A stretch of DNA of 64,000 nt from Kosakonia oryzae (GTDB taxonomy: Bacteria > Pseudomonadota > Gammaproteobacteria > Enterobacterales > Enterobacteriaceae). The notes under the pieces are model-generated. The model made no database searches and was not told the DNA's origin. It saw only the letters and a list, made by a program, of their open reading frames with translations. The number at the start of each line of letters is the position of its first letter. Position 1 is the stretch's first letter. The stretch covers positions 1,364,001 through 1,428,000 of the forward strand of contig NZ_CP014007.2 of the NCBI RefSeq assembly GCF_001658025.2, read 5' to 3'. Shown in pieces: positions 17,128 to 25,611 of the stretch. The translations under genes were made by a program, and so were the position numbers.

Positions 17128-18312
17128 TTATAACACTTTATGCGGGCCAAAGCATTCGTAGTGAATCTTCTCTTTGGCAATGCCGAGCGACACAAGCTGT
17201 TGGGCGGCAAACTGCATAAATCCGACCGGGCCGCACAGATAAAATTCCATCGCCGGGTCGCTGAATTTCCCTTCCAGCGCGGTTAAATCCATTAACCCTT
17301 CACTGTGAAAACGACCGCGATCGGCCGCCTGCGGCTGCTGATACCAGACATGCTGGTAGAAGCTATTGAGTGAAGCGCCAAGCTGGCTGACTTCCTCAGC
17401 AAAAGCATGAACCTGACCATCAAGCGCAGCGTGGAACCAGTTAACCTGCGCACGATGCTGCGTTTGGGCCAGATGATCCAGCATCGCCAGCATCGGCGTC
17501 TGGCCGACACCGGCAGAAATCAGCGTTACCGGCGTAGTGGCCGGAATAGCCATAAAGAAATCCCCGGCAGGCGCGGCCAGATGGACGATATCGCCCGGTT
17601 TGGCTTCGTCGTGCAGCCATTCCGAAACCTGACCGCCCGCTTCGCGTTTCACGGCAATGCGGTACGTTTTGCCATTCGGCTGGCGGGTCAGCGAGTACTG
17701 ACGAATCTCCTGGTGGGCAAAACCTTCCGGCTTCAGCCAGATGCCGAGATATTGCCCCGGCTGATAATCCGCCACCGGCAGACCATCGACAGGTTCAAAT
17801 TCAAAACTGGTGATCAACGCGCTCTGCGGGATTTTCTCACGCAGACGGAAAGCGCGAGTGCCTTGCCAGCCGCCGGTTTTTTCGGCGTGCTCGCTGTAGA
17901 TTTGTGCTTCGCGATTGATAAAGACGCCCGCCAGCACGCCGTAGGCTTTTCCCCATGCATCCAGTACTTCCTGGCCCGGGCTGAACATCTCATCCAGCGT
18001 CGCCAGCAGATGCGCACCAACGATGTCGTACTGCTCCGGCTGGATCTGGAAGCTGGTGTGTTTCTGGGCGATTTTTTCCACCGCAGGCAGCAGGGCGGCG
18101 AGATTATCAATATTGCTGGCATACGCGGCAATGGCATTGAACAGCGCTTCACGCTGATCGCCGTTGCGCTGATTGCTCATATTGAAGATCTCTTTCAGCT
18201 CCGGATTATGCGTAAACATACGGTCATAAAAATGGGCGGTCAGTTTGGGGCCGGTTGCGGCCAACAAGGGAAGGGTGGCTTTTACCGTTGCGATGGTTTG
18301 GGCGTCGAGCAT
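17128..18312 (-). CDS. hmp: Flavohaemoglobin, nitric oxide dioxygenase
   Basis: Converts NO and O2 to nitrate using NAD(P)H, the main aerobic NO detoxification enzyme; cytoplasmic. 394 residues. The globin domain (1 to about 138) has Y29 and Q53 in the distal pocket and proximal haem ligand H85 (AQKHTSFQI). The FAD-binding domain follows with RQYSLTR near 206, and the NAD domain with [11 protein letters not shown] and the C-terminal [10 protein letters not shown]. It is divergent from glyA, and a clear NsrR operator lies just upstream. Confidence 0.98.
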   Translation of the reverse strand: MLDAQTIATVKATLPLLAATGPKLTAHFYDRMFTHNPELKEIFNMSNQRNGDQREALFNAIAAYASNIDNLAALLPAVEKIAQKHTSFQIQPEQYDIVGAHLLATLDEMFSPGQEVLDAWGKAYGVLAGVFINREAQIYSEHAEKTGGWQGTRAFRLREKIPQSALITSFEFEPVDGLPVADYQPGQYLGIWLKPEGFAHQEIRQYSLTRQPNGKTYRIAVKREAGGQVSEWLHDEAKPGDIVHLAAPAGDFFMAIPATTPVTLISAGVGQTPMLAMLDHLAQTQHRAQVNWFHAALDGQVHAFAEEVSQLGASLNSFYQHVWYQQPQAADRGRFHSEGLMDLTALEGKFSDPAMEFYLCGPVGFMQFAAQQLVSLGIAKEKIHYECFGPHKVL

Positions 18313-18338
18313 GGTGCTTCCTTTTTGGTTAACTTTTA

Positions 18339-18361
18339 AAGTTGTATTTTAAATGCATCTT
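18339..18361 (-). promoter_or_regulatory. NsrR operator upstream of hmp
   Basis: Read on the minus strand this 23-base stretch is AAGATGCATTT-A-AAATACAACTT, a good match to the NsrR inverted repeat known at E. coli hmp. It ends 26 bases before the hmp start. NsrR repression, relieved when NO damages its Fe-S cluster, is the expected control. Confidence 0.85.
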
Positions 18362-18496
18362 ATAGCGCAGCGCACGGGCTTGTAAAGAGCCGACAATGTA
18401 AAGGGATTTGAACGTGAATAACTTGCATCACAAACCTGAAAAGAAATCCGTTTTCTCACCGGATGGCGTTATCGCTCAAACCCTTGTCTGGTGCGG

Positions 18497-18512
18497 AGCC
18501 AAACGTTTGCGT
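18497..18512 (+). promoter_or_regulatory. PurR operator upstream of glyA
   Basis: AGCCAAACGTTTGCGT fits the PurR consensus ACGCAAACGTTTNCGT, strongest in the core and right half. It lies about 110 bases before the glyA start, close to where PurR acts in E. coli. The rest of the 18313-18624 interval holds a possible -35 (TTGTCA, 18521-18526), AT-rich -10 candidates at about 18543-18559, and no gene. Confidence 0.75.
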
Positions 18513-18624
18513 AAAAACCTTTGTCAAGACCTGTTATCGGGTTATTAATCAGTTATACTGTGAGCCGTTCCCCAAATTGGGCCTTCGAAAAGAGTTGTTT
18601 TGTTAGCTGAGTCAGGAGATGCGG

Positions 18625-19878
18625 ATGTTAAAGCGTGAAATGAACATTGCCGATTATGATGCCGAATTATGGCAGGCTATGGAGCAAGAAAAAGTACGTC
18701 AGGAAGAGCACATTGAACTGATCGCCTCCGAAAACTACACCAGCCCGCGCGTGATGCAGGCTCAGGGTTCTCAGCTGACGAACAAATATGCTGAAGGCTA
18801 TCCGGGCAAGCGCTACTACGGCGGTTGCGAATATGTGGATATCGTTGAGCAGCTGGCGATCGATCGCGCAAAAGAGCTGTTTGGCGCCGATTACGCTAAC
18901 GTGCAGCCGCACTCCGGTTCGCAGGCGAACTTTGCGGTTTACACCTCTCTGCTGGAGCCGGGCGACACTGTGCTGGGTATGAACCTGGCGCACGGCGGTC
19001 ACCTGACTCACGGCTCTCCGGTGAACTTCTCCGGTAAGCTGTATAACATCGTACCTTACGGCATCGATGAAACTGGCCATATCGATTACAACGATCTGAA
19101 TGAACAAGCGCAGAAGCACAAACCGAAAATGATCATCGGCGGCTTTTCTGCTTACTCCGGCGTGGTTGACTGGGCGAAAATGCGTGAAATCGCCGACAGC
19201 ATCGGCGCTTACCTGTTCGTCGATATGGCGCACGTTGCTGGCCTGGTCGCCGCAGGCGTTTATCCGAACCCGGTTCCGCATGCGCACGTTGTGACCACCA
19301 CCACGCACAAAACCCTGGCGGGTCCGCGCGGCGGCCTGATCCTGGCGAAAGGCGGTAGCGAAGAGCTGTACAAAAAACTGAACTCCGCCGTCTTCCCTGG
19401 CGGCCAGGGCGGCCCGCTGATGCATGTGATCGCCGGTAAAGCGGTGGCGCTGAAAGAAGCGATGGAGCCAGAGTTCAAAACCTACCAGCAGCAGGTCGCG
19501 AAAAATGCCAAAGCGATGGTTGAAGTGTTCCTGAGCCGCGGCTACAAAGTGGTTTCTGGCGGTACGGACAACCACCTGTTCCTGCTGGATCTGGTAGACA
19601 AAAACCTGACCGGTAAAGAAGCAGACGCCGCGCTGGGCCGTGCAAACATCACGGTTAACAAAAACAGCGTGCCGAACGATCCGAAGAGCCCGTTCGTCAC
19701 CTCCGGTATCCGTATCGGCAGCCCGGCAGTTACCCGTCGCGGTTTCAAAGAAGCGGAAGTGAAAGAGCTGGCTGGCTGGATGTGTGACGTGCTGGACAGC
19801 ATCAATGACGAAGCGGTTATTGAGCGCACCAAACAGAAAGTGCTGGATATCTGCGCACGCTTCCCGGTTTACGCGTAA
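18625..19878 (+). CDS. glyA: Serine hydroxymethyltransferase
   Basis: PLP enzyme that interconverts serine plus tetrahydrofolate with glycine plus 5,10-methylene-THF, the main source of one-carbon units. 417 residues, as in E. coli. The PLP lysine is K229 in [14 protein letters not shown]. The start giving [14 protein letters not shown] is preferred because GGAG sits six bases upstream of it; the ATG two codons earlier abuts that site. PurR control is supported by the upstream box. A strong terminator follows. Confidence 0.99.
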   Translation: MLKREMNIADYDAELWQAMEQEKVRQEEHIELIASENYTSPRVMQAQGSQLTNKYAEGYPGKRYYGGCEYVDIVEQLAIDRAKELFGADYANVQPHSGSQANFAVYTSLLEPGDTVLGMNLAHGGHLTHGSPVNFSGKLYNIVPYGIDETGHIDYNDLNEQAQKHKPKMIIGGFSAYSGVVDWAKMREIADSIGAYLFVDMAHVAGLVAAGVYPNPVPHAHVVTTTTHKTLAGPRGGLILAKGGSEELYKKLNSAVFPGGQGGPLMHVIAGKAVALKEAMEPEFKTYQQQVAKNAKAMVEVFLSRGYKVVSGGTDNHLFLLDLVDKNLTGKEADAALGRANITVNKNSVPNDPKSPFVTSGIRIGSPAVTRRGFKEAEVKELAGWMCDVLDSINDEAVIERTKQKVLDICARFPVYA

Positions 19879-19895
19879 CCATTAGATCTGAAAGC

Positions 19896-19924
19896 AAAAA
19901 GGCCGCATTGAGCGGCCTTTTTTT
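19896..19924 (+). terminator. glyA intrinsic terminator
   Basis: AAGGCCGC and GCGGCCTT form a stem with an ATTGA loop, followed by seven T; a run of five A before the stem makes it potentially active for rcnA on the other strand too. Confidence 0.92.
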
Positions 19925-19949
19925 ACGCCTGTCGGCTGGCAAAGGCGCA

Positions 19950-20846
19950 TTAGTGCAAGCTGGCGTAACCGTGAATGCCCATATACATTCCGACCAGCGC
20001 AATCAGCGCGCTGGAGAAGTAAGGGGCTTTACGGGCGATCGTGTTGAAGCCGGACCAGCGTTTCGCCGCCTGCTGTACGCTAAAGGCAGCGCCGACGCCG
20101 ACCGCGACCAGCGTCAGCGCAAGGCCGATACTGAAGCAGATTACCAGCGTAGCGCCCAGCGTTAGCGCTTTGAGCTGAATACAGATCAGCAGAATGGTGA
20201 TCGCCGCCGGGCAGGGGATCAGCCCGCCAGTCAGACCAAACAACAGGATCTGACCATTGGTCACTTCCGTCCCGTTAAAGCGACGCTCAATATCTCTGGC
20301 ATGCGCCCGTTCGTGCGCATCCTGATACTCCTCTTCTTTCACCACCTTACGCATCGACAGAATGGCCGGTTTCGCCAGACTGACGGCCTGAACAGGCTGG
20401 AAGATCAGCCCGCGGCTGTGATGCGAATGCTCATGATAATGGTGATGATCGTGAGAATGATGGTGGTGATGATCGTGGTCGTGGTGATGGCCCTTTTTCC
20501 AGGCGTGCTCACCCTGCCAGGTGCGTAAAAACATCCATGCTGCGGTACCGATGATGATCACCGCAGAAACCATTTGCAGCCAGGGTTCTACAGATTGCGC
20601 CGTGAATTTGCTGCTGAGATACATGCCGCCCAGCGCAATCAGCCAGACGACAGCAGTGTGCGACAGCGTGGCTGCCAGCCCCAGCATCACCGCCTGTTTG
20701 ACGGTGCCTTTGATAGCGATGATAAAGGCCGCCATCATCGTCTTTGAGTGGCCCGGTTCCAGGCCGTGCAACGCGCCGAGCAGTATCGCGCTGGGGATAA
20801 AAAACCAGGCATTCCCTTGCTGAAAAAGGGTGGTGAAGTCATTCAT
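19950..20846 (-). CDS. rcnA: Nickel/cobalt efflux protein RcnA
   Basis: Inner-membrane exporter of Ni(II) and Co(II). About six hydrophobic segments. The metal motif HGLEPGHSK lies at 27-35, and a cytoplasmic loop (about 120-143) contains 17 histidines. The C-terminal half has the family segment LFGLTGGLIPCPAAITILLICIQLKALTLGATLV. At 298 residues it is longer than E. coli RcnA, mainly through a non-histidine stretch (about 146-172) after the His-rich loop. The start MNDFTTLFQQGNAWF is chosen by homology; an in-frame ATG seven codons upstream is possible. Divergent from rcnR, with operators between them. Confidence 0.95.
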   Translation of the reverse strand: MNDFTTLFQQGNAWFFIPSAILLGALHGLEPGHSKTMMAAFIIAIKGTVKQAVMLGLAATLSHTAVVWLIALGGMYLSSKFTAQSVEPWLQMVSAVIIIGTAAWMFLRTWQGEHAWKKGHHHDHDHHHHHSHDHHHYHEHSHHSRGLIFQPVQAVSLAKPAILSMRKVVKEEEYQDAHERAHARDIERRFNGTEVTNGQILLFGLTGGLIPCPAAITILLICIQLKALTLGATLVICFSIGLALTLVAVGVGAAFSVQQAAKRWSGFNTIARKAPYFSSALIALVGMYMGIHGYASLH

Positions 20847-20883
20847 GAGAATAATTCTTGATAACATTTTGTGCGCTTTAATC

Positions 20884-20939
20884 TACTCCCCCCCAGTAAA
20901 AAATACTATCCCCCAGTAGAAATAAACTCCCCCCCAGTT
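20884..20939. promoter_or_regulatory. Three tandem RcnR operators
   Basis: RcnR binds TACT-(G/C)6-N-AGTA. Three copies occur in a row: TACTCCCCCCCAGTA (20884-20898), TACTATCCCCCAGTA (20904-20918) and AACTCCCCCCCAGTT (20925-20939). Their starts are 20 and 21 bases apart, about two helical turns, so bound tetramers would lie on one DNA face. They occupy the rcnA-rcnR divergent promoter region. Apo-RcnR represses; Ni(II) or Co(II) releases it. Confidence 0.9.
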
Positions 20940-20987
20940 AATGCGTGGTATGCTGACGCAGTTACGTATGAATGAGTTGAGGGCTGT

Positions 20988-21260
20988 ATGTCGCATACCA
21001 TCCGGGATAAACGAAAGCTGAAAGCGCGGGCCAGCAAAATTGAAGGGCAGGTAGCGGCGCTGAAAAAAATGCTCGACGAGCCCCATGAATGCTCGCAGGT
21101 CTTACAGCAAATTGCCGCCATTCGTGGTGCAGTGAACGGCTTGATGCGCGAAGTGATCAAAGGCCATTTGACGGATCATATTGTCCACGAAAACGATGAA
21201 ATCAAGCGCGAGGCCGATCTCGACGTGGTGCTCAGCGTACTCGATTCCTATATCCGTTGA
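20988..21260 (+). CDS. rcnR: Ni/Co-responsive repressor RcnR
   Basis: CsoR/RcnR-family all-helical DNA-binding tetramer that represses rcnA and itself until Ni(II) or Co(II) binds. 90 residues. All metal ligands known from E. coli RcnR are present: the N-terminal amine side, H3, C35, H60 and H64. The core [17 protein letters not shown] and [19 protein letters not shown] match the family. Divergent from rcnA across the triple operator, so it is autoregulated. hcaT starts 90 bases downstream and may share read-through. Confidence 0.97.
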   Translation: MSHTIRDKRKLKARASKIEGQVAALKKMLDEPHECSQVLQQIAAIRGAVNGLMREVIKGHLTDHIVHENDEIKREADLDVVLSVLDSYIR

Positions 21261-21349
21261 TACCTTGCGCGAGCGCGCGTGTTATCTGATTGTTACTTGC
21301 AAGCCTTGCCATTTGCCTCCAGACTATCGCCACCATTCAGGAGGAAATC

Positions 21350-22501
21350 ATGGTCTTGCAGTCCACGCGCTGGCTGGCGCTCGCTTACTTCACCTACTTT
21401 TTTAGCTACGGCATTTTCTTACCCTTCTGGAGCGTCTGGCTCAAAGGCGTTGGCCTGACGCCGGAAATCATTGGCATGCTGCTTGGCGCAGGTCTGGTGG
21501 CTCGTTTCCTCGGGAGCCTGCTGATTGCGCCGCGCGTGAGTGATCCTTCCCGTTTAATCACCGCACTGCGCGTGCTCGCGCTGGCAACGCTGCTGTTTGC
21601 GCTGGCGTTTTATGCTGGCAGCCATGTTGCGTGGCTGGCGGTGATCATTGTCGGTTTCAACCTCTTTTTCTCACCGTTAGTACCGCTCACCGACGCACTG
21701 GCGGGCACCTGGCAAAAACAGTTTCCGATGGATTATGGCCGGGTCCGGTTATGGGGATCGATCGCCTTTGTGATTGGCTCGGCGCTAACCGGTAAGCTGG
21801 TGAGCCTCTATGATTATCGGGCGATTCTGGCGATGTTGACGCTGGGTGCCGCTTCAATGCTGCTGGGGATGCTGCTGCGCCCGTCCATTTTGCCGCAGGG
21901 CGAAAGCCGCCATCAGGACGGTGCTGGCTGGTCAGCCTGGCGTGCGCTGTTTGTGCAAAACTGGCGTTTTCTCGCATGTGTGTCGCTGTTGCAGGGGGCG
22001 CATGCCGCCTACTACGGTTTCAGCGCGATTTACTGGCAATCGGCCGGTTATTCCGCCTCGACGGTGGGTTACCTTTGGTCGTTAGGCGTGGTGGCTGAAG
22101 TGGTGATCTTCGCCCTCAGCAACCGGCTTTTCCGTCGCTTCAGCGCCCGCGATCTGCTGCTGCTTTCCGCCGTCTGCGGGCTGGTGCGCTGGAGTTTGAT
22201 GGGCTGGACCACCGAGTTACCGTGGCTGATTGCCGCACAAATCCTGCACTGCGGAACCTTTACCGTTTGCCATCTCGCCGGGATGCGTTATATCTCCGCC
22301 CGTAAGGGCAGCGAAGTGATCCGTCTACAGGCGATTTATTCCGCCGTGGCGATGGGCGGCAGTATTGCCGTAATGACCATGTTTGCCGGCTTCCTGTTCG
22401 AATATCTGCATCAGGGGTTGTTTTTCGTGATGGCGCTGCTGGCAATCCCGGCGCTGTTCCTGCGACCGCAAGTGGTCGCCCAGCAGCCGGTTGCCAGCTA
22501 A
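21350..22501 (+). CDS. hcaT: MFS permease, HcaT type
   Basis: Twelve-segment major facilitator closely resembling E. coli HcaT, a putative 3-phenylpropionate importer. 383 residues. The start MVLQSTRWLALAYFTYFF has AGGAGG seven bases upstream; an in-frame ORF begins 60 bases earlier without support. MDYGRVRLWGSIAFVIGSALTG in the middle is the conserved family signature. The stop overlaps csiE (convergent) by four bases. Unlike E. coli, no hcaR or hcaEFCBD genes follow, so its real substrate here is uncertain. Confidence 0.9.
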   Translation: MVLQSTRWLALAYFTYFFSYGIFLPFWSVWLKGVGLTPEIIGMLLGAGLVARFLGSLLIAPRVSDPSRLITALRVLALATLLFALAFYAGSHVAWLAVIIVGFNLFFSPLVPLTDALAGTWQKQFPMDYGRVRLWGSIAFVIGSALTGKLVSLYDYRAILAMLTLGAASMLLGMLLRPSILPQGESRHQDGAGWSAWRALFVQNWRFLACVSLLQGAHAAYYGFSAIYWQSAGYSASTVGYLWSLGVVAEVVIFALSNRLFRRFSARDLLLLSAVCGLVRWSLMGWTTELPWLIAAQILHCGTFTVCHLAGMRYISARKGSEVIRLQAIYSAVAMGGSIAVMTMFAGFLFEYLHQGLFFVMALLAIPALFLRPQVVAQQPVAS

Positions 22502-23775
22502 CCTTCCAGCATGGTGCGAATATGCTGTTGTTGCTGCGAACTCAGCGCCTCGACGGCATGAATGAGCGGCGGGGAAAAGAGCGGCAGCGGTGTGGTGTAA
22601 GGGGTGATGACTAACGACACATCCTTTGGTGCGCCCACATTGCGAAACTCCTCCAGCGGCAGGTAGTTGATGGTCAGCGGCAGCAGCGTTAACTCGCGTA
22701 GCTGTTGCTCAATCTGCTGCTCGCGCGCCGTGTCATCGCCGGTAAGCAACACCACTTGCTTCTCATGCAAATCGGTCGCCTGCATCAGCCAGGCGCCGAA
22801 AATCACCGCGACCAGTCCCGCTTCTTCATCGCTAAAGCGTAGCGCGTATTCCTCTTCCAGTTCCTGTAATGCCTCACGCGTAGTGCGCATTAGACGTGGA
22901 TAGAGGCGATGGATCTCTTCCGGCAGGCTGTTATCAATGCCGATGCCAAACAGACAGCGATCCAGCGCCTGCGCCAGATGAATATAAAGCTGCGCGGTTA
23001 AGCCTTGCTCATCGCTAAAATGTAACCCGGCAAGCTGGTGAAAACGGGCAATCATCCGGGCAATCGCCTGTTGCAGACGGCGATCCTGTTGATGCTGGTC
23101 GCGAAGCGGATCGGGCGTGCGCACCAGCATAAAGAGCAGCGACAGAAACAGGTGCTCATTTTCCTGTGGCACCGCCGCTACCCGGCGCTGCCAGTGGCGC
23201 ACAATATCGTGAGCGACCAGGTATTCGGCGCGCATTTGCGCCCAGGTTTGCTGCACGGGGGTAAATTCCGGCGTCTGTCCGTGATGGTTTAGCAACAGAC
23301 AATACTGCAAGTAGAGACAGAGAAACTCCATATCCCGGCACTCAATCGAGCGCTGTAAACGACGGGCGCAGAGGTTAATTAAGGCGCGCAGATTGGTGTC
23401 GTCATACAGGGTTCGGGCAATGCCCTGTTGTTTAAGCGCCGTTTTTAACAACGGAGTAAACTGTTGCGTGATAAATTGCGGGCACAGCCGCAGCGCGCGA
23501 CGCAGCCAGTGCAGCAGGCATAAGCGCTGGTCGAGGGGAGCGCCTTCAATCCGATAACTGCCGTTGTGTTGGCGCACAATGGAAATCCGGTGGTAACGCT
23601 GGATTTCACTGTTGGTCTCGTCAATATCCTGCCGGGCTGCGGCATCATCAACGCCATTCATGGCGCTGATATGTTCCAGGCTGACGCTTTGCCCCGGCAG
23701 GGCGAGCATCAACAGCACCTGGCAGCGGCGCTGCGGACTGGAGAGCGCAGATGGCGGTGTCATTACAATAGTCAT
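22498..23775 (-). CDS. csiE: CsiE, PRD-containing stationary-phase protein
   Basis: Product of a carbon-starvation, RpoS- and cAMP-dependent gene in E. coli; molecular role unknown. 425 residues, against 426 in E. coli. An N-terminal winged-helix-like region (about 14-80) is followed by two PRD-like (PTS regulation) domains, with the segment IGIDNSLPEEIHRLYPRLMRTTR in the second (about 280-300) and LSDEE-like RFSDEEAGLVAVIFGAWLM after it, then a C-terminal EIIB-like fold. An internal ATG at residue 5 is an alternative start. Convergent with hcaT and divergent from the DUF1007 gene. Confidence 0.93.
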   Translation of the reverse strand: MTIVMTPPSALSSPQRRCQVLLMLALPGQSVSLEHISAMNGVDDAAARQDIDETNSEIQRYHRISIVRQHNGSYRIEGAPLDQRLCLLHWLRRALRLCPQFITQQFTPLLKTALKQQGIARTLYDDTNLRALINLCARRLQRSIECRDMEFLCLYLQYCLLLNHHGQTPEFTPVQQTWAQMRAEYLVAHDIVRHWQRRVAAVPQENEHLFLSLLFMLVRTPDPLRDQHQQDRRLQQAIARMIARFHQLAGLHFSDEQGLTAQLYIHLAQALDRCLFGIGIDNSLPEEIHRLYPRLMRTTREALQELEEEYALRFSDEEAGLVAVIFGAWLMQATDLHEKQVVLLTGDDTAREQQIEQQLRELTLLPLTINYLPLEEFRNVGAPKDVSLVITPYTTPLPLFSPPLIHAVEALSSQQQQHIRTMLEG

Positions 23776-23899
23776 CTGTCAGATTCCAGTTAGGGTGTTT
23801 GATAAGCGTAGTTAAAGGTATGCTCAGCGATAGCGAAGCCGCGGTGCTTTCATTCAGGATTGCCGGAGAGCATCACAGAATTTTTCACGTGAGGAACAG

Positions 23900-24538
23900 A
23901 TGCAAGCAGTTAAACAATGCGTCACGAGTGTGTTTCTCGCGCTTTTATCGTTTACGGTAAGCGCGCACCCGCACAGTTTTATCAAGCTGAAAACACAAGT
24001 ATTAGCGGAGAATGGCCACTTCTCCGGCCTGAAAATGCGCTGGACGATGGATGAGATCACTTCAGCGGATCTGCTTTATGATGCGGGCAATGCGCAGCCG
24101 GGCGATGAGGTGTGGAAAAAACTGGCGGCGGAAGTGATGGCGAATGTACTTGGTCAGCACTATTTTACTGAGGTCTGGCACAACGGGCAGAAAGTAAAAT
24201 TCCTCAACCGACCGACGGAATACGGTATGGAGCGGGAAGGGCATCAGGCGGTGCTGACGTTTATCTTGCCGCTCGCCGAACCGCAGCCGCTTAGCGGCCA
24301 GCAATATACTTTTTCTACCTTTGATCCCACCTATTTTGTCGATATGAGTTACGACAAAGCGAGCGATGCGGCGCTGCCTGCGGAGTTGCAAAAATCCTGT
24401 AAGCTGGCCGTTCATACCCCTAAACCCGGCGAAGAGGTGCTGAATTATGCACAGTCGCTGGACAAAGCCGATGCGCCGGAGGAAGACATGGAATTAGGCA
24501 AACAATTTGCGCAGACGGTGACCCTCTCATGTCAGTGA
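23900..24538 (+). CDS. DUF1007-family periplasmic protein
   Basis: 212 residues with a signal peptide (about 1-22, cleaving after VSAHPHSF-type AxA). The mature N-terminus begins with histidines (HPHSFIKLKTQ), a feature of DUF1007/ZevA-like proteins that accompany NicO-type metal permeases. The two cysteines (C174, C211 approximately) may form a disulfide. It overlaps the next gene by ten bases, so the two are surely one operon. A role in periplasmic zinc, nickel or cobalt handling is inferred from the pairing and not shown by catalytic motifs. Confidence 0.85.
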   Translation: MQAVKQCVTSVFLALLSFTVSAHPHSFIKLKTQVLAENGHFSGLKMRWTMDEITSADLLYDAGNAQPGDEVWKKLAAEVMANVLGQHYFTEVWHNGQKVKFLNRPTEYGMEREGHQAVLTFILPLAEPQPLSGQQYTFSTFDPTYFVDMSYDKASDAALPAELQKSCKLAVHTPKPGEEVLNYAQSLDKADAPEEDMELGKQFAQTVTLSCQ

Positions 24539-25509
24539 TATCCGGTGTTCGTCCCCGCTCCCGCCGCCTGCTGGCATGGTGGCCACTGCTGCTGTTTATG
24601 CTCTGCGCGCTCATTGCCGGTTTCTGGCTGTGGCAGGCGTGGCCGCAGGTGATGATTAAAAGCGCGATCTGGCAGCGCAATGTGAATATGCAAATGAGTG
24701 CATTGCTGAAAGCTGTGGAGGAAAACCCGACCAAAGCGGGCGGTTCGCTGCTGTTGTTCAGCTTTGTCTATGGCGTATTGCATGCGCTGGGGCCAGGACA
24801 CGGCAAAGTGGTGATCGCCACCTGGCTTGCCACGCATCCCTCGAAATTGCGTTCCGGCATTATGCTGACGCTGGCTTCCTCGCTGTTGCAGGGGCTGGTG
24901 GCAGTGACGTTAGTGGTAGTGGTGCTGAACATTCTGGCGTTGCCCGCACGACAATTGCATTTAAGCGGTTACTGGCTGGAGAAGGGCAGTTACCTGCTGG
25001 TCGGCGTGCTGGGGCTGATGCTGTGCTGGCGAGCGCTGAAAAAGTTGTTTGCGCTGCGGCAAAAACCGGTGTTTCGCGCGTTTACGCCGCATCATGTCCA
25101 TCACGACGGCTGTGGCTGCGGGCATCAGCATCTGCCGACCTCTTCGCAACTGCAAAGCGGTGAAGACTGGCGAGCCAGATTGATGATTGTGTTATCCATG
25201 GGGATGCGCCCGTGCTCCGGTGCGATCATGGTGTTGCTGTTCAGCAAAGTGATTGGCGTTTTTGCCTGGGGCGTGGCATCAGCGTTGGTGATGGCGGCGG
25301 GCACGTCACTGACCATCAGTGCGCTGGCGCTGCTGGTTCATGGTTTTCGCCAGTTAGCGGTAAAACTCAGCGGCCAGCAGACGCCGGTATTATGGCGACA
25401 GGTTGGCTGGACAACGCTGGCTCTGGCGGGAGGCGTATTGTTGATAAGTGCGGCGCTGGTGATGTGGGTTAGCGCGCTACCGCCGGGCGGTGGTTTGCGG
25501 CCGTTTTGA
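24529..25509 (+). CDS. NicO-family nickel/cobalt transporter
   Basis: Polytopic inner-membrane protein of 326 residues with an N-terminal segment at about 14-38 and five or six further hydrophobic helices. The metal motif HALGPGHGK lies at 85-93, parallel to HGLEPGHSK of RcnA. A short histidine/cysteine loop (HHVHHDGCGCGHQH, 188-201) is the probable binding loop, and GMRPCSGAIMVLLFS resembles the C-terminal family signature. Efflux is the likelier direction by similarity to RcnA; ZevB-like zinc or nickel supply is an alternative. Ten-base overlap with the DUF1007 gene. Confidence 0.88.
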   Translation: MSVISGVRPRSRRLLAWWPLLLFMLCALIAGFWLWQAWPQVMIKSAIWQRNVNMQMSALLKAVEENPTKAGGSLLLFSFVYGVLHALGPGHGKVVIATWLATHPSKLRSGIMLTLASSLLQGLVAVTLVVVVLNILALPARQLHLSGYWLEKGSYLLVGVLGLMLCWRALKKLFALRQKPVFRAFTPHHVHHDGCGCGHQHLPTSSQLQSGEDWRARLMIVLSMGMRPCSGAIMVLLFSKVIGVFAWGVASALVMAAGTSLTISALALLVHGFRQLAVKLSGQQTPVLWRQVGWTTLALAGGVLLISAALVMWVSALPPGGGLRPF

Positions 25510-25512
25510 TCG

Positions 25513-25602
25513 TGCCGGATGGCGGCTTACGCTTTATCCGGCCAGGAAGACATGCACGAACCATGGATGCTGTATGCCCGATAAGCGCAGCGCCATCGGG
25601 CA
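25513..25602. repeat. REP/BIME element pair
   Basis: Two palindromic units, GCCGGATGGCGGC...TTATCCGGCC at about 25513-25543 and TGCCCGATAAGCGC...GCCATCGGGCA at 25575-25602, in opposite orientation between the convergent NicO gene and suhB. This matches enterobacterial REP sequences and may act as a bidirectional 3'-end stabiliser. Confidence 0.85.
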
Positions 25603-25611
25603 ATAAACCTC

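Noticed and set aside
17407-18339. 310-codon plus-strand ORF opposite hmp
   Set aside because: Fully antisense to hmp, which has intact globin and reductase domains.
20401-20500. Short tandem repeat within rcnA
   Set aside because: It is the codon pattern of the histidine-rich loop and not a separate DNA repeat.
20884-20939. C-tract runs considered as phase-variable slippage tracts
   Set aside because: Each tract sits inside a TACT...AGTA-type RcnR operator with regular spacing, which explains the runs better.
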